A stretch of DNA of 64,000 nucleotides from Gammaproteobacteria bacterium (GCA_016200485.1 JACQEP010000012.1:20946-84945), one strand, 5' to 3'. Shown: positions 18,293 through 30,060, counted from the stretch's first letter. Notes: generated by a model from the sequence alone, not told the origin. A program made the numbers and translations.

Positions 18293-20074
18293 TCAAGCAC
18301 CCGCTGCCGGCAAACCATCCGTCCGCCGACGGCGAGCGGTTCTCTTTTCAATGGCAGTAGAAATCAATGGGGGCTTAGTCGACCACATCTGAGTCACTTC
18401 GTTTACCACTCGTGGCGAACCGAAGCAAGGCCCCGTCAGATAATCAAATCCCAGCTTCTGCAGAAGTGAAATCTGCGACGGATCTTCCACACCCTGCGCC
18501 ATCACACGCGAACCCAGTGCATTTCCAAAACTCACCATTCCCTGCAAAACTCTATCTCCGACTATACCAGAGAAATCAGCATCGATAATCAGCGTATCGA
18601 ATTGCATTTTTCCAAACCAGCTTATCGATGACGCCCCTTTGCCATAATGGCTCAGCGCCAGCCTCACGCCTAACCCGCGCAATGACGCCCACAAATCATG
18701 AGCAACTTCCTGGGATTCAAGCAACGCCCGCTCCGTGATCGACAACTGCAAGTAGGGCCCCTCAATCCCCGCCGATTCAAACAATGTCAGCAACAATTTG
18801 GGCAAATTCCTATCACAAAACTGCCACGAGGAAATCGCAACATTCACTGGCATGGGAGAAATTCCACTCTCTCGCCAACCAGAAATATCCTGACAAACTT
18901 TGCGCAACCACCATTCGCCCACGTTCCAGTTCAGCTCAGACTCATCGACAAAATCAAGAAACCCATTCAGCTCCACCCAACCATCCTTCGGATGCGACCA
19001 AAACATCAGCGAATCCAGCGAGTTCACCAAACCAGTTCTTGCATCGACGACCGGAACATATCTGACTTGTAATTGATCGGCGGCCAGCGCCTGAGTCAAT
19101 GACCGCAACACGGACACCAGATCTTGGGTATGCTCACTAAAGTTGTGCCCTGCGTATCTGAAAGTAGCGCGCCCATTTTCCTTGGCTTCATACATCGCTG
19201 AATCGGCACACTTAATCAAGTCTTCTGCTGTTTCCCCGCAGCGCGGGTAGACGCCAATCCCGATGCTCGGTGTCACCGTTACCTTATGCCCATCAACTTC
19301 CAGCGCTGGTGTCAGCATATCAATCATCTTCTGCGCCACCACGGCACAAGCCTTCTCGGTCGAAATATCTTCAAGAATGACAGTGAACTCGTCGCCACCC
19401 AAACGGGCTACCGTGTCACTTTCACGCACGCATTTTTGCAAACGTACAGCAACTTCTTTCAAAACCTTGTCCCCAAAGTCATGCCCAAACCCATCATTGA
19501 TCTGTTTGAAGTGATCCAGATCAAGAAACATCAAGGCCAAAGCAACTGGTTTCTGGCTTCGATGCGAACGGCTTATCGCCCGCTCCAATCGCTCACGAAA
19601 CAATATCCGATTCGGCAATCCAGTTAATACATCATAGTGCGCTAGATAGGCCAGACGCTCCTCGCCACGTTTACGCTCAATGGCATATTTCAATGCGCGC
19701 ACCAGCAGGTTTCCATCGCACTGACCCTTGATCAGATAATCCTGCACCCCAAGCTGCACTGCCTGCATCGCCCGCCGCTCACCCTTGGCTCCTGTCAATA
19801 CCACAATAGGTAACCCAGGCGCGGCCTCCTGCAAACGGCTAATAATTTCCATCCCCTCGCCGTCGGGTAGCGACATATCCGCCAGAACAACATCAAATGA
19901 CCGGTCTGCAATATCCTCCAATGCCGAACCCAGCAGCGCATGATGCGCCACCGAAAAAACACCCTGCGCCGCCTCGGCAAGAAATTCTCGCACCAGACGC
20001 GCATCACCAGAATTATCCTCGATCAACAGGACATCCACTGGTTTTATTGTTTGAAAGCTCTCTCTTGATGACAT
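18293..20074 (-). CDS. Response regulator with GGDEF domain and degenerate EAL domain
   Basis: The 593-residue protein has three parts. The receiver (about 13-130) has acceptor Asp66. The GGDEF domain (about 145-310) has an intact GGDEF at 226-230 and an RxxD inhibition site (RESD, 218-221) at the normal five-residue spacing. The C-terminal EAL-like domain (about 325-560) has lost its catalytic residues: the EAL motif reads SLDS, the DDFG motif reads LSHYG, the LKID motif reads LIID, and the AEG motif reads AQG. I infer a phosphorylation-controlled diguanylate cyclase whose EAL part is structural or regulatory. It begins 4 nt after the upstream Rcp1-like regulator and is the third gene of a kinase-regulator-cyclase operon. 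Confidence 0.93.
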   Translation of the reverse strand: MSSRESFQTIKPVDVLLIEDNSGDARLVREFLAEAAQGVFSVAHHALLGSALEDIADRSFDVVLADMSLPDGEGMEIISRLQEAAPGLPIVVLTGAKGERRAMQAVQLGVQDYLIKGQCDGNLLVRALKYAIERKRGEERLAYLAHYDVLTGLPNRILFRERLERAISRSHRSQKPVALALMFLDLDHFKQINDGFGHDFGDKVLKEVAVRLQKCVRESDTVARLGGDEFTVILEDISTEKACAVVAQKMIDMLTPALEVDGHKVTVTPSIGIGVYPRCGETAEDLIKCADSAMYEAKENGRATFRYAGHNFSEHTQDLVSVLRSLTQALAADQLQVRYVPVVDARTGLVNSLDSLMFWSHPKDGWVELNGFLDFVDESELNWNVGEWWLRKVCQDISGWRESGISPMPVNVAISSWQFCDRNLPKLLLTLFESAGIEGPYLQLSITERALLESQEVAHDLWASLRGLGVRLALSHYGKGASSISWFGKMQFDTLIIDADFSGIVGDRVLQGMVSFGNALGSRVMAQGVEDPSQISLLQKLGFDYLTGPCFGSPRVVNEVTQMWSTKPPLISTAIEKRTARRRRTDGLPAAGA

Positions 20075-20078
20075 GCAA

Positions 20079-20519
20079 TCAATCCGGCAAACGCACTATG
20101 GATAACCAAAACTCCTCAATACTCCTTACAACACCCAGGAATTTTTCATATTCAATCGGTTTTGTGATGTAACAATTGGCATGACAGTCGTAACTTTTCA
20201 ATATGTCTTCTTCTGCGCGAGAGGTTGTCAATACCACTACGGGTATCCGGCGTAGTTCATGGTCATGCTTTAGTTCATCCAGAACCTCCCATCCATCTTT
20301 GCGTGGCAGGTTCAGATCCAGCAGGATCAAATCCGGTCGCTTCACATCGACATATTTCCCAGTGGCCCGCAGATAAGCAATCGCCTCTTCACCGTCATTG
20401 ACCACGGCCAGCTTATTGCGCACCTTCCCTTCATGAAAAGCTTCTATCGTCAATCGTACGTCGCCTGGATTGTCCTCCACCAGCAGAATCTCGATTGCCC
20501 TCCCCGTTGCCAACGCCAT
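20079..20519 (-). CDS. Single-domain response regulator, Rcp1-like
   Basis: This receiver-only protein (146 residues) has ILLVEDNPGD at its start, the acceptor aspartate in ILLDLNLPRKDG, and VVLTTS with the conserved lysine in YITKPIE. The long insertions are typical of the Rcp1 group that partners with phytochrome-like or PAS kinases. Start is the ATG at 20519 with GGGGGA upstream, so its 5' end overlaps the kinase gene by 89 nt in another frame. It has no output domain and probably shuttles phosphate between the kinase and the following GGDEF protein. Confidence 0.9.
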   Translation of the reverse strand: MALATGRAIEILLVEDNPGDVRLTIEAFHEGKVRNKLAVVNDGEEAIAYLRATGKYVDVKRPDLILLDLNLPRKDGWEVLDELKHDHELRRIPVVVLTTSRAEEDILKSYDCHANCYITKPIEYEKFLGVVRSIEEFWLSIVRLPD

Positions 20520-21651
20520 TGACCGCATCCCCCAATTGTTTGCTGATCGTGAAATTGAACACTGAGCCCTCCCCAAATACGGACTCGACCCAGATTCTCC
20601 CTTTATGAAGCTCCGCAATCCTTTTGCATACCGCCAAACCGATCCCTGTTCCCGGATATTCATCCTTGGCATGTAGCCGTCTGAATACCTCAAATATTTT
20701 TTCATGATGCTTGGGTTCGATTCCGATTCCATTATCGGCAACGCTGAACCGCCAATAGTCGCCTTCATCGTGACAGGAAACATATATTTTCAATTGACTT
20801 TTAGAACGATATTTAATGGCATTTGAGATCAGGTTCTGAAACAGTTGAGTCAGTTCAATGGGCAAACCATACAACTTTGGCAGGGGCGAAGGTTCGATAA
20901 TGGCATGACTTTCTTCGATATGAGGTTGAAGATTCGTCAGCGCTGTATGCAACATATCTTCAACATTGACTAGTCTATATTTAAACTCACCGCGACCGAG
21001 TCGTGAGTAATCAAGAAGGTCATTAATCAATGCCTGCATTCGATTGGCACCATCGACCGCATAATTAATAAATTCATCGGCATCGGCATCCAACTTGCCT
21101 TGATAGCGCCGGCCGAGCAATTGCACATAACTCGATACCATCCGCAATGGTTCCTGCAAATCGTGTGAGGCGACATAACCAAAACGCTCCAACTCCTTGT
21201 TAGAGCGCGCAAGGTCCTCCGCTTGGCGTTGCAACTGGCGTTCTTTCTGTTTACGTTCGGTCGCATCGCGAATGGAAACGATGATCGACAATTGCTGATC
21301 GATATACGCGGGACTTAGGCTGATTTCGACCGGCACAGATTTGCCATCGCGACGCACTGCTGACAATTCGGTCAGCAAACCCATGGGGCGGGCATTGGGA
21401 TATTGATTGTAAGCTTCACGGTTCAAGACATGCCGCGCCCGCGCGGCTTGGGGAATCAAAATCTCAACCTTGGCACCGATTAACTCGTCGCGGGAATAAC
21501 CAAACAAGGTCTCCGCCATGTTATTAACCAGGGTGATAGTGCCGTCGGCATCGACGATTAACTGGGCATCGGGGGCGCTATCAAATAAAACCTCCCCTAA
21601 CCGCTCGATTGGCCTTTGGGGAATAGTATCGATTGGTTTCTTCTTGACCAA
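20431..21651 (-). CDS. Soluble PAS sensor histidine kinase
   Basis: The 406-residue cytoplasmic kinase has no membrane segment. It has one PAS domain (about 20-130), a short coiled coil, a HisKA domain with the phosphorylation motif VASHDLQEPLRM, and an HATPase domain with NLISNAIKY (N box), VADNGIGIEP (G1) and GTGIGLAVCKRI (G2). The ELERFGYVASHDLQEP pattern matches phytochrome-type kinases. Its 25-residue tail is Gly/Arg-rich and overlaps the next gene, so it may be non-functional read-out. Start is TTG at 21651 with AGGGG upstream. It heads the operon with the Rcp1-like regulator and the GGDEF protein. Confidence 0.9.
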   Translation of the reverse strand: MVKKKPIDTIPQRPIERLGEVLFDSAPDAQLIVDADGTITLVNNMAETLFGYSRDELIGAKVEILIPQAARARHVLNREAYNQYPNARPMGLLTELSAVRRDGKSVPVEISLSPAYIDQQLSIIVSIRDATERKQKERQLQRQAEDLARSNKELERFGYVASHDLQEPLRMVSSYVQLLGRRYQGKLDADADEFINYAVDGANRMQALINDLLDYSRLGRGEFKYRLVNVEDMLHTALTNLQPHIEESHAIIEPSPLPKLYGLPIELTQLFQNLISNAIKYRSKSQLKIYVSCHDEGDYWRFSVADNGIGIEPKHHEKIFEVFRRLHAKDEYPGTGIGLAVCKRIAELHKGRIWVESVFGEGSVFNFTISKQLGDAVNGVGNGEGNRDSAGGGQSRRRTIDDRSFS

Positions 21652-21874
21652 TTGCGACCCCTGTCACGTGAACAACTGCCACGGACTCAAAGAAATCTTT
21701 ATAATTGGCATCCGTTAATGGCACTTCGGCTTTTCGCCATTAATCCGGACATCATTACCTGATAAATTTACTATAGATATAATTACGTACTAGGGCAATA
21801 GTATCTTGACTATTAAGTTTCCGTTGGCAACTACCACTAATTAATTAGCGATTTATTAATCCGGAAGGAACATC

Positions 21875-23542
21875 ATGGCGCAATACATCTTCACAATGAA
21901 TCGGGTCAGCAAGGTGGTTCCACCTAAACGGGTGATCTTGAAAGACATATCTCTTTCCTTCTTCCCCGGCGCCAAGATTGGGGTGCTGGGCCTGAACGGC
22001 TCCGGTAAATCGAGCCTGCTGCGCATCATGGCGGGCGTTGATAAAGAGTATGAGGGTGAGGCGCGCCCGCAATCCGGGATCAAGGTCGGCTATTTACCTC
22101 AGGAACCGAAGCTCAACCCTGAAAAAGATGTGCGCGGCAACATTGAAGAATCCGTCCAACCCATCAAAGATGCCCTCGACCGTCTCAATGCTGTCTATGG
22201 CGCCTATGCCGACCCCGATGCTGACTTTGATGCCCTGGCCAAGGAACAGGCCGAACTTGAGGCCCTCATCCAAACCACGGACGGTCACAATCTTGACCGC
22301 CAGCTGGAGATCGCCGCTGATGCCCTGCGCCTGCCGCCGTGGGATGCCGATGTCAGCAAACTCTCAGGCGGTGAAAAACGCCGCGTTGCGCTGTGCAAAC
22401 TGATCCTGTCGAAACCCGACATGCTGCTCCTCGACGAGCCCACCAACCATCTGGATGCGGAATCCGTCGCCTGGCTGGAACACTTCCTGCACGAATACAC
22501 CGGGACCGTCGTCGCAGTCACCCATGATCGCTACTTCCTCGACAACGTCGCAGGCTGGATACTCGAACTGGATCGCGGCCACGGCATTCCATGGGAAGGT
22601 AATTACTCTTCCTGGCTGGAGCAAAAAGGAAAACGCTTAGAGCAAGAACAGAAGACAGAAGCGGCGCATATCAAGGCCATGAATCAGGAGCTGGAATGGG
22701 TGCGTTCTAATCCAAAAGGCCGCCAGGCCAAAGCCAAAGCGCGTATTGCCCGCTTCGAAGAACTGAGTCGTGTTGACTATCAGAAGCGTAATGAGACCAA
22801 TGAAATTTTCATCGCGCCCGGCCCACGCCTCGGTGACCAAGTTATTGAAGCTATCAATTTAGGCAAGGGATTCGGTGACCGCCTGTTAATCGATAATCTT
22901 AATTTCAGTCTGCCACCGGGCGGCATCGTCGGCGTCATCGGCCCCAATGGTGCCGGTAAAACGACTCTTTTCCGAATGCTGATCGGCCAAGAGAAACCAG
23001 ATGCCGGTGAGCTGCGTTTGGGCAGCACCGTGAAACTGGCGTATGTCGATCAAAACCGGGATTCTCTGACAGGCAATAAAACCGTATGGGAAGAAATTTC
23101 CGATGGCCAGGATATTATTCAAGTCGGCAATTTCGAACTCAACTCGCGCGCCTATGCCAGCCGCTTCAATTTTAAGGGTACCGATCAACAGAAACGCGTT
23201 GGCGAACTTTCTGGCGGAGAGCGCAACCGTTTGCATCTGGCCAAGTTGTTACGCGCGGGCGGCAATGTGCTGTTATTGGATGAACCGACAAATGACCTGG
23301 ATGTGGAAACCTTACGTGCCCTTGAAGAAGCGCTACTCGAATTCGCCGGTTGCGCGGTGGTCATCTCCCATGACCGCTGGTTCCTCGACCGTATAGCCAC
23401 TCACATCCTCGCCTTCGAGGGTGACAGTCACGTCACCTGGTTTGAGGGCAACTATGCCGACTATGAAGCCGATCGCATCCGCCGCTTAGGCGATCAGGCG
23501 AAGCAACCTCACCGCATCAGCTTCAAGAAATTCAGTGCATAG
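21875..23542 (+). CDS. ettA: Energy-dependent translational throttle protein EttA (ABC-F ATPase)
   Basis: The 555-residue protein carries two ABC ATPase cassettes and no membrane domain. Cassette 1 has GLNGSGKSS and [13 protein letters not shown] with [11 protein letters not shown]. Cassette 2 has GPNGAGKTT and [13 protein letters not shown] with [11 protein letters not shown]. The long arm insertion and linker helices match EttA, which binds the ribosomal E site and gates entry into elongation according to ATP/ADP. Length equals the family norm (about 555). A GGAAGGAAC ribosome-binding sequence precedes the ATG. The 3' end overlaps the convergent PAS-GGDEF-EAL gene by 11 nt. Confidence 0.97.
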   Translation: MAQYIFTMNRVSKVVPPKRVILKDISLSFFPGAKIGVLGLNGSGKSSLLRIMAGVDKEYEGEARPQSGIKVGYLPQEPKLNPEKDVRGNIEESVQPIKDALDRLNAVYGAYADPDADFDALAKEQAELEALIQTTDGHNLDRQLEIAADALRLPPWDADVSKLSGGEKRRVALCKLILSKPDMLLLDEPTNHLDAESVAWLEHFLHEYTGTVVAVTHDRYFLDNVAGWILELDRGHGIPWEGNYSSWLEQKGKRLEQEQKTEAAHIKAMNQELEWVRSNPKGRQAKAKARIARFEELSRVDYQKRNETNEIFIAPGPRLGDQVIEAINLGKGFGDRLLIDNLNFSLPPGGIVGVIGPNGAGKTTLFRMLIGQEKPDAGELRLGSTVKLAYVDQNRDSLTGNKTVWEEISDGQDIIQVGNFELNSRAYASRFNFKGTDQQKRVGELSGGERNRLHLAKLLRAGGNVLLLDEPTNDLDVETLRALEEALLEFAGCAVVISHDRWFLDRIATHILAFEGDSHVTWFEGNYADYEADRIRRLGDQAKQPHRISFKKFSA

Positions 23543-26500
23543 CAACATTTGACGTCATCTCGGTCAAAGGCCGGTTGAAGAAGGAGATCACTTCTTCAGC
23601 CGGTACTGGCTTGCTGAAGAGGAAGCCTTGCACTTCATCACAACCTTGACGCCGCAAAAACTCCAGCTGCTCGACAGTTTCGACACCCTCTGCCAGCACC
23701 CTGATATTCAAACTACGTCCCATCGTGATAATTGCGGTACTTAAAGCCGCATCATTGGCATCAGTCAGCGCATTCCGTATAAAAGAGCGATCAATCTTCA
23801 GCGTGTCGACAGGGAAACGCGTCAAATAACTCAGCGATGAATAGCCGGTACCAAAATCATCTAACGATATTTTAATATTATTAGACTTAAACTCCGCCAG
23901 CAATGCCACGCTCTCATCAACATTATCCATCAAGCTGCTTTCGGTAATCTCGAGGTCGAGATATTGGGGATCGATTCCACTGGCAACAATTGCCTGCCGT
24001 ATAACCTGCGCCAGCTGTCTTCCCTGAACAAACTGGCGCGGCGAAATATTAACTGCTACTCTGACCATGTATCCTGCTTCATGCCAACGCTTGCCTTGAC
24101 GACAGGCCTCCTGTATCACCCATTCGCCTACTTGCAAAATGAGCCCGGTTTCTTCAAGCAACGGAATAAAACGGATCGGAGACACCATCCCGAGGTCAGG
24201 ATGATTCCAGCGGATCAATGCCTCCACACCCACCACATTGCCGTGCTTGAGATCTATTTGTGGTTGATAGAATAATACAAATTCATTTCTCTCCAGCGCC
24301 CGACGCAGGCTGTTCTCCAACACCAACTGCTCAAACGCCATGGCGTCAAGATCATTGGAGTAAAACTTATAGGCATTACGGCCATGCTCTTTCACATGAT
24401 GCATAGCCGCACCTGCGTGCTTCATAAGATCGTTTGCGTCATGGGCATCATCAGGATAAATAGCCACTCCGATGCTGACGGTAATAAACACTTCCCTATC
24501 CCCTATCACAAAAGGCTGCTCAAACTGAGACAACACCTTCTTTGCAATTACTTCAGCATCCTGACTACGCGCTATCCCGGGCGACATGATGGAAAACTCA
24601 TCACCACTCAGCCGACTTACGACATCAATATCTCTGACATTGTAAGTCAACCTTCCGGCCACACTTTTCAATAACTCATCTCCAGCATTTTGACCCAATG
24701 TTTCATTCAGAGTCTTGAATCGATCCAGGTCGACTCTTAATAGCGCAATCTTTTCTCCGCGCTGATAAGAGCGTGCGATTGACTGCACCAACTTCTCATT
24801 CAATAACGTACGATTTGGCAACTCGGTTAACACATCGAAGTTAGCCAGTCGGTGAATCTGGTCTTGGGCCTCCCTCATCTGTGTCACATCGTTACAAACC
24901 ATGATGTAGTTGGAGACGAACCCTTTTTCATCCTTTGTAACACTAACTGTCGCCCATGCGGTGTACTCTCCCCCCTCCCCCTTATAACTACTGAATTCAC
25001 CGCGCCAGCTACCCTGATGATCAACAATTTTCCATATATTGTTAACCATTTCCTGACCATTCAATGCCGACTTGAACAGGAAATCCATCGTTTTCCCGAC
25101 AATGATGTCCGGCGTATAACCACTAATCTCGACAAAGGAACGATTAACCCGCATAATCGACTTTTCTGGTGACAATATAACAATCCCTTCTATGCTATTG
25201 GAAAACACCTGCTCCGCCAGTCGCATGTTTTGCTCAGTTTGACGGCGAACGCTCAGATCACGAACAATTCCAATAAAAATTGGCTCTTTACCAAGATGAA
25301 CCGCACTTAACTCAATCTCAATTGGAAATAAATCATTATTCTTGCGCTTGCCAACCAGCTCCCTTCCTGATCCAATCACTCGCGCCTCACCACTGAGCAA
25401 ATAACGGTTCATAAACACATGGTGCTTATCGGCATATTCATCCGGCATCAGTATTTGCACTGGACTCCCAAGCACCTCATTTCTCTTGTAGCCAAAGATA
25501 TACTCAGCCGCCTTATTAAAAGTAATCATTAATCCATTCTTATCAATGGCGATAATTGCATCCAATACGTTATCAAGGATTGTGCGTACTTGCTCCTCGC
25601 TGTTGCGCAAGGCCTCTTCAGCATCACGCCTTTCGGTAACATCACGAAAATAGACAGATACTCCGGTACGATGTGGGTAGACATGGATCTCCAACCACCG
25701 ATTTTCCGGTGGGTAATATCCCTCGAACTCGATTGGCACACGATCCATGGCTGCCTTGTATATCGGTTTATAAAAACTGCTCGCCAATTCAGGGATCATA
25801 TCCCAAAGATTTTTGTTTACACTCTCATCCTTGGTTATTGAAAATATTTCCCTCGCCTTCGAATTGCAATATTGAATCTCAAAGTCATTATCGATAGCAA
25901 TATAACCATCTGTCGTGCTTTCCAGGATATTAAGCACCTGTTTTCGTTTCAGGTTTAGCTCATGTTCGACTGCTTTTCTATCACTAATATCGAGAACCGT
26001 TCCGAAGAGACGTACTATCTCACCCTCATCATTAAGCGTTGCTTCGACATGATGCTGCACGGTCCTGATCACGCCATCTCGCAGAATTATCCGGTGATCC
26101 ACCGAGAATGACTCCCCCATTTCCATTAATTCCATAATTGCCTGATACACGTATTCTCGATCTTGGGGATGAACAGTCTTGATCAGATAGCTACGGATAA
26201 CAACATCGATATTTATATTTTCTCTGCAGTGGATTATGTATAACTCATCTGTCCAGTAATATTCCCTGGTCTTAGTATTCCACTCCCATAGCCCAAGCCC
26301 CGCTACCAGTTGCGCTCTACGCAGCCGTTCATTACTGTTTTCAGCCGACTTTTCATGATCATATAATCTTTTTGAAACCAAATTCAGGGAACCCACTAGT
26401 TTTCCAATTTCTGAATAACCACCATTACGGTGTAAAATATTTCCTCTGCTGTCATCGATATGGGCTGCAAATTCACTTGCTTCATTAATTATTTTCAATG

Positions 26501-27053
26501 GACGACGCATAATAAGAACAATGACCACTACGGCAATCAGTGCCACAATCAATCCATCTTTGATTTGATGGGCAATAAATGCCTCGCCCAGGAACCCTGC
26601 CGCCTGGTCTCGATAATTAATAAATAGCCATCCCTCCAAATGGGTACTCGTGACAGGCACCCAGACATCGACATTGTCCAGCTGGTGTATCACTTGCGGA
26701 TTGAAGGACTTCGGTGGCGTGTGATTCGCTATCTTTGAATCTGAGGAACTCGAATATATCAGTGTCCCATGTTCATTAAACACGGCAATTTCTTTAGCAT
26801 CTGAACTAAGCTTCGCGCCATCGAGGAAATAGCTGATCGCCGTTAAATCCTGCTGCCTGACATGAACTGAAACCTTATCTGCCAGCACCACCGCTTTTGT
26901 TAGACTCCGCTCTGCCGCGATACGCCCCAAATCTTCCTGTAATTCGGAGGCCATATGAAACGCAAAAATCATGGTGCTGGCCACCAGCAACCAGCCGACC
27001 ATGACTGGCAGCTGAATTCTCAATTCCCCAAAACGAGCCAGAAACTTTCTCAT
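23532..27053 (-). CDS. Membrane-bound multi-PAS GGDEF/EAL cyclic-di-GMP protein
   Basis: At 1173 residues this is the largest protein here. TM segments at about 14-34 and 167-182 flank a periplasmic sensor of about 130 residues. Four PAS/PAC domains follow (about 240-735), then GGDEF and EAL domains. The GGDEF signature is SGDEF (near residue 816) with an RxxD site (RDID) in place, so cyclase activity is doubtful. The EAL domain is intact: [41 protein letters not shown] and [10 protein letters not shown]. The likely net activity is phosphodiesterase, degrading cyclic di-GMP. It faces ettA tail to tail. The signal sensed is unknown. Confidence 0.93.
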   Translation of the reverse strand: MRKFLARFGELRIQLPVMVGWLLVASTMIFAFHMASELQEDLGRIAAERSLTKAVVLADKVSVHVRQQDLTAISYFLDGAKLSSDAKEIAVFNEHGTLIYSSSSDSKIANHTPPKSFNPQVIHQLDNVDVWVPVTSTHLEGWLFINYRDQAAGFLGEAFIAHQIKDGLIVALIAVVVIVLIMRRPLKIINEASEFAAHIDDSRGNILHRNGGYSEIGKLVGSLNLVSKRLYDHEKSAENSNERLRRAQLVAGLGLWEWNTKTREYYWTDELYIIHCRENINIDVVIRSYLIKTVHPQDREYVYQAIMELMEMGESFSVDHRIILRDGVIRTVQHHVEATLNDEGEIVRLFGTVLDISDRKAVEHELNLKRKQVLNILESTTDGYIAIDNDFEIQYCNSKAREIFSITKDESVNKNLWDMIPELASSFYKPIYKAAMDRVPIEFEGYYPPENRWLEIHVYPHRTGVSVYFRDVTERRDAEEALRNSEEQVRTILDNVLDAIIAIDKNGLMITFNKAAEYIFGYKRNEVLGSPVQILMPDEYADKHHVFMNRYLLSGEARVIGSGRELVGKRKNNDLFPIEIELSAVHLGKEPIFIGIVRDLSVRRQTEQNMRLAEQVFSNSIEGIVILSPEKSIMRVNRSFVEISGYTPDIIVGKTMDFLFKSALNGQEMVNNIWKIVDHQGSWRGEFSSYKGEGGEYTAWATVSVTKDEKGFVSNYIMVCNDVTQMREAQDQIHRLANFDVLTELPNRTLLNEKLVQSIARSYQRGEKIALLRVDLDRFKTLNETLGQNAGDELLKSVAGRLTYNVRDIDVVSRLSGDEFSIMSPGIARSQDAEVIAKKVLSQFEQPFVIGDREVFITVSIGVAIYPDDAHDANDLMKHAGAAMHHVKEHGRNAYKFYSNDLDAMAFEQLVLENSLRRALERNEFVLFYQPQIDLKHGNVVGVEALIRWNHPDLGMVSPIRFIPLLEETGLILQVGEWVIQEACRQGKRWHEAGYMVRVAVNISPRQFVQGRQLAQVIRQAIVASGIDPQYLDLEITESSLMDNVDESVALLAEFKSNNIKISLDDFGTGYSSLSYLTRFPVDTLKIDRSFIRNALTDANDAALSTAIITMGRSLNIRVLAEGVETVEQLEFLRRQGCDEVQGFLFSKPVPAEEVISFFNRPLTEMTSNVAMH

Positions 27054-27204
27054 GAACCGATAGTTCGCCTCGCCATAAGCACAACAATAAATAGATATAT
27101 CTTTTAATATCAGTTAGTTATATGATTACATCGATAAAATATGTAGAATGCGGCGCTATTTTTTTAGCGGCAGAATCAAGAGATTCTTGAGGATTAATCA
27201 GTAG

Positions 27205-27681
27205 TTATGGAAGGGTGTCAGGAATAAGTTGGAGGGCCATCAATAAGGCATCCTCCCTGCCCTGCGTAGAAGGGTAATAATTACGCCGCAATCCAATTTC
27301 ATTAAATCCCAGTGATTCATAAAGCCGGATTGCGGCCTGGTTTGAAATTCTTACCTCTAACAGGAGCAAATCCGTTTGCCGCCGGGCAGCCTCGGCCACC
27401 AGCTGCCGCAGCAAATAACGCCCCCAGCCTTGTTGTCGTTGTTCGGGATGCACGCACACATTCAGGATATGTGCCTCACCCGCGCCGGTGGACATCACAC
27501 CATAACCGATGATGCGCTCACCGCTTAACAATATCTGGCAATAATGTTCAGCCTGTAAACAATCGCGAAAGATGCCCCTCGTCCATGGAAAATCATAAGA
27601 AAGCCCCTCGATCTCCAATACCGTATCGAGATCGGCCTCCGTCATGTCCCGCGTGTACACTGAATCGGTGATCTTCGTCAC
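27205..27681 (-). CDS. rimI: Ribosomal-protein-S18-alanine N-acetyltransferase-like GNAT
   Basis: The 158-residue GNAT acetyltransferase has the acetyl-CoA loop VHPEQRQQGWGRYLLRQL and the RimI-type sequence LLLEVRISNQAAIRLYESLG, then RRNYYPSTQGREDALLM. RimI acetylates the N-terminus of ribosomal protein S18. Start is GTG at 27681, 1 nt beyond the stop of the uracil-DNA glycosylase gene; a longer frame to 27876 lies inside that gene and is an artefact. Gene order udg-rimI suggests coupled translation. Confidence 0.92.
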   Translation of the reverse strand: MTKITDSVYTRDMTEADLDTVLEIEGLSYDFPWTRGIFRDCLQAEHYCQILLSGERIIGYGVMSTGAGEAHILNVCVHPEQRQQGWGRYLLRQLVAEAARRQTDLLLLEVRISNQAAIRLYESLGFNEIGLRRNYYPSTQGREDALLMALQLIPDTLP

Positions 27682-27682
27682 A

Positions 27683-28384
27683 TTAGGAAACTGAACGCAG
27701 TGTCTGGCGCGCCAGCAACAAATCACTCCACGCCTTACGCTTTTCACTGGGCGAGCGCAACAAATAGGCGGGATGGTAGGTGACGACAATGGGGGTTTGA
27801 GTTTCAGGATGTGTCCACACGCGACCACGCAATGTCCCCACGGCCCGATCGGTATGCAATAGGTTATGCGCAGCAATGCGGCCTACGGCAAGGATGATTT
27901 TAGGCTTGAGCAATGCAATTTGATTGCGCAAGTAACCGGCACATGCGGCTGCCTCTTCCGGTTGCGGGTCACGATTTTGTGGTGGACGGCATTTGACAAT
28001 ATTAGTGATGTATACTTGCTCACGCGGCAATCCAATCGACAATAACATTTGATCCAATAATTTGCCGGCGCGGCCGACAAAAGGCTCGCCTTGCCGATCT
28101 TCATCGGCCCCAGGTGCCTCACCGATGATCATCCACTCGGCTTGTCGATTACCCACCCCAAATACACTCTGTGTCCGCTGCTGCGATAACGGACAGCGAG
28201 CACAACTACGCACCTGTTCGGCGAGAGTATCCCAATCAACTGTTGTATCTGAAATGGAATAAGATTCAATTTTGGACTCTGAAACCGTTGGCACAACCGT
28301 TTCAGAAACAGCACGCGCCTGCCACACCTGAACACCCATGGCATCCAGGTAAGATAAGCGACGTGCGGTTTCTTCGTGGCTCAT
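27683..28384 (-). CDS. Uracil-DNA glycosylase, family 4 (iron-sulfur)
   Basis: The 233-residue protein excises uracil from DNA. Motifs: [12 protein letters not shown] with the first Fe-S cysteines, [20 protein letters not shown] (catalytic region), [17 protein letters not shown] with a third cysteine, and HPAYLLRSP near the end. The N-terminal 50 residues are low in conservation, as in DNA-polymerase-associated forms of this family. It begins 9 nt after leuA ends and precedes rimI. Confidence 0.93.
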   Translation of the reverse strand: MSHEETARRLSYLDAMGVQVWQARAVSETVVPTVSESKIESYSISDTTVDWDTLAEQVRSCARCPLSQQRTQSVFGVGNRQAEWMIIGEAPGADEDRQGEPFVGRAGKLLDQMLLSIGLPREQVYITNIVKCRPPQNRDPQPEEAAACAGYLRNQIALLKPKIILAVGRIAAHNLLHTDRAVGTLRGRVWTHPETQTPIVVTYHPAYLLRSPSEKRKAWSDLLLARQTLRSVS

Positions 28385-28393
28385 ACGTGCGAT

Positions 28394-29932
28394 TTACAGT
28401 GATTGCGGATGTGCCCGCTCGGCTGGGAGCAGGATCTTGTTCAGCGCATTGATATAGGCCTTGGCTGAAGCGATTACGATATCGGTATCCGATCCCTGGC
28501 CATTCACGATCCGCCCACCCTTCTCCAGCCGCACGGTCACTTCACCTTGCGAGTCCGTGCCACTGGTGATGTTGTTGACTGAATAAAGCTGTAAATCGGC
28601 ACCGCTATTGATCATACCTTCGATGGCTTTAAAGGTTGCATCCACCGGTCCGCCGCCTTCGGCTTCGTGATGTTTTTCATCACCTGCCAACCACAAACTT
28701 ACCTTGGCGCGTGGCGTCTCACCGGTTTCGGAACAGACGCGAAGGTACAACAGCTTGATACTCTCATTTTCCGCACTAAGATTGGCGTCCGTCACCAGTG
28801 CCTGTAAATCTTCGTCATAGATTTCGTGTTTCTTGTCGGCAAGATCCTTGAAACGGGCAAAGGCTTCGTTCAACTCTTCATCCGTTTCAAAAATGATCCC
28901 AATTTCCTGCAACCGGGTACGAAAGGCATTACGGCCAGAGTGTTTGCCCAGCACCATGCGATTAGCGGCCCAACCCACATCTTGCGCACTCATGATTTCA
29001 TAAGTCTCGCGGCTCTTGAGCACACCATCCTGATGGATACCCGATTCATGGGCAAAGGCATTGGCACCGACAATCGCCTTATTCGGCTGCACCGCAAAAC
29101 CGGTAATGCCGGACACAAGACGCGACGTGGGAACAATGTGCGTGGTATCCAGCTCGACATCACAGGGGAAAATATCACGCCGGGTGCGTACGGCCATTAC
29201 GATTTCTTCCAGCGCGGCGTTACCGGCACGCTCGCCAAGACCGTTGATCGTGCACTCGACCTGGCGCGCACCATTGATCACCGCCGATAAAGAATTGGCC
29301 ACGGCCAAACCCAAATCATTGTGGCAATGCACGGAAAATATCGCCTTATCAGAATTCGGCACACGCTCAATCAATTGCTTGATCAAATTGCCGAACTGAT
29401 GTGGCAGATTGTAACCCACCGTATCCGGAATGTTCACTGTACGCGCACCGGCATCGATTACCGCTTCGATTACACGACACAGAAAATCCAACTCGGAGCG
29501 GCCCGCATCTTCAGGCGAAAATTCGACATTATCGGTATATTGCCGGGCACGCTTCACCGCTTTGACGGCTTGCTCCACCACTTGATCCGGCGTCATGCGC
29601 AATTTCATCTGCATATGAATCGGCGAGGTGGCGATGAAGGTATGAATCCGCGCCGAGTTCGCGCGCTTGAGTGCCTCGCCGGCGCGATCAATGTCCTTAT
29701 CCAGCGCCCGCGCCAAACCGCAAACCGTGCTGTCTTTCACCATCTTGGCCACAGCCTGCACCGACTCGAAATCACCGGGGCTGGCAATCGGAAAACCGGC
29801 CTCGATCACGTCGACGCGCATTTTCTCCAGGGCCTTGGCGATCCGGATCTTTTCCTCTTTGGTCATCGAGGCACCGGGGCTCTGCTCACCATCGCGCAAG
29901 GTCGTGTCAAAAATAATCAATTTGTCTTTCAT
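28394..29932 (-). CDS. leuA: 2-isopropylmalate synthase
   Basis: LeuA joins acetyl-CoA and 2-oxoisovalerate in the first committed step of leucine synthesis. The 512-residue product has the HMGL-like catalytic barrel with [13 protein letters not shown], the [16 protein letters not shown] metal-binding motif and [14 protein letters not shown], plus the C-terminal regulatory domain that binds leucine. GGAGTG precedes the ATG. A leucine-rich leader peptide (30061-30177) and a good promoter lie upstream, so the gene has its own leucine-responsive control although it follows pssA. Confidence 0.97.
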   Translation of the reverse strand: MKDKLIIFDTTLRDGEQSPGASMTKEEKIRIAKALEKMRVDVIEAGFPIASPGDFESVQAVAKMVKDSTVCGLARALDKDIDRAGEALKRANSARIHTFIATSPIHMQMKLRMTPDQVVEQAVKAVKRARQYTDNVEFSPEDAGRSELDFLCRVIEAVIDAGARTVNIPDTVGYNLPHQFGNLIKQLIERVPNSDKAIFSVHCHNDLGLAVANSLSAVINGARQVECTINGLGERAGNAALEEIVMAVRTRRDIFPCDVELDTTHIVPTSRLVSGITGFAVQPNKAIVGANAFAHESGIHQDGVLKSRETYEIMSAQDVGWAANRMVLGKHSGRNAFRTRLQEIGIIFETDEELNEAFARFKDLADKKHEIYDEDLQALVTDANLSAENESIKLLYLRVCSETGETPRAKVSLWLAGDEKHHEAEGGGPVDATFKAIEGMINSGADLQLYSVNNITSGTDSQGEVTVRLEKGGRIVNGQGSDTDIVIASAKAYINALNKILLPAERAHPQSL

Positions 29933-30060
29933 GGTTCACTCCGAAATTCGTATCCTGATGTTACCTTAGCCCCCTTTTTGCCGCCACAGGGCCGCATGGA
30001 TTTACCCTTGTTCAGGGGCTGTCTATTTACTCTAGTAGGGGTGCCCGTCCGGGCCGGGGG

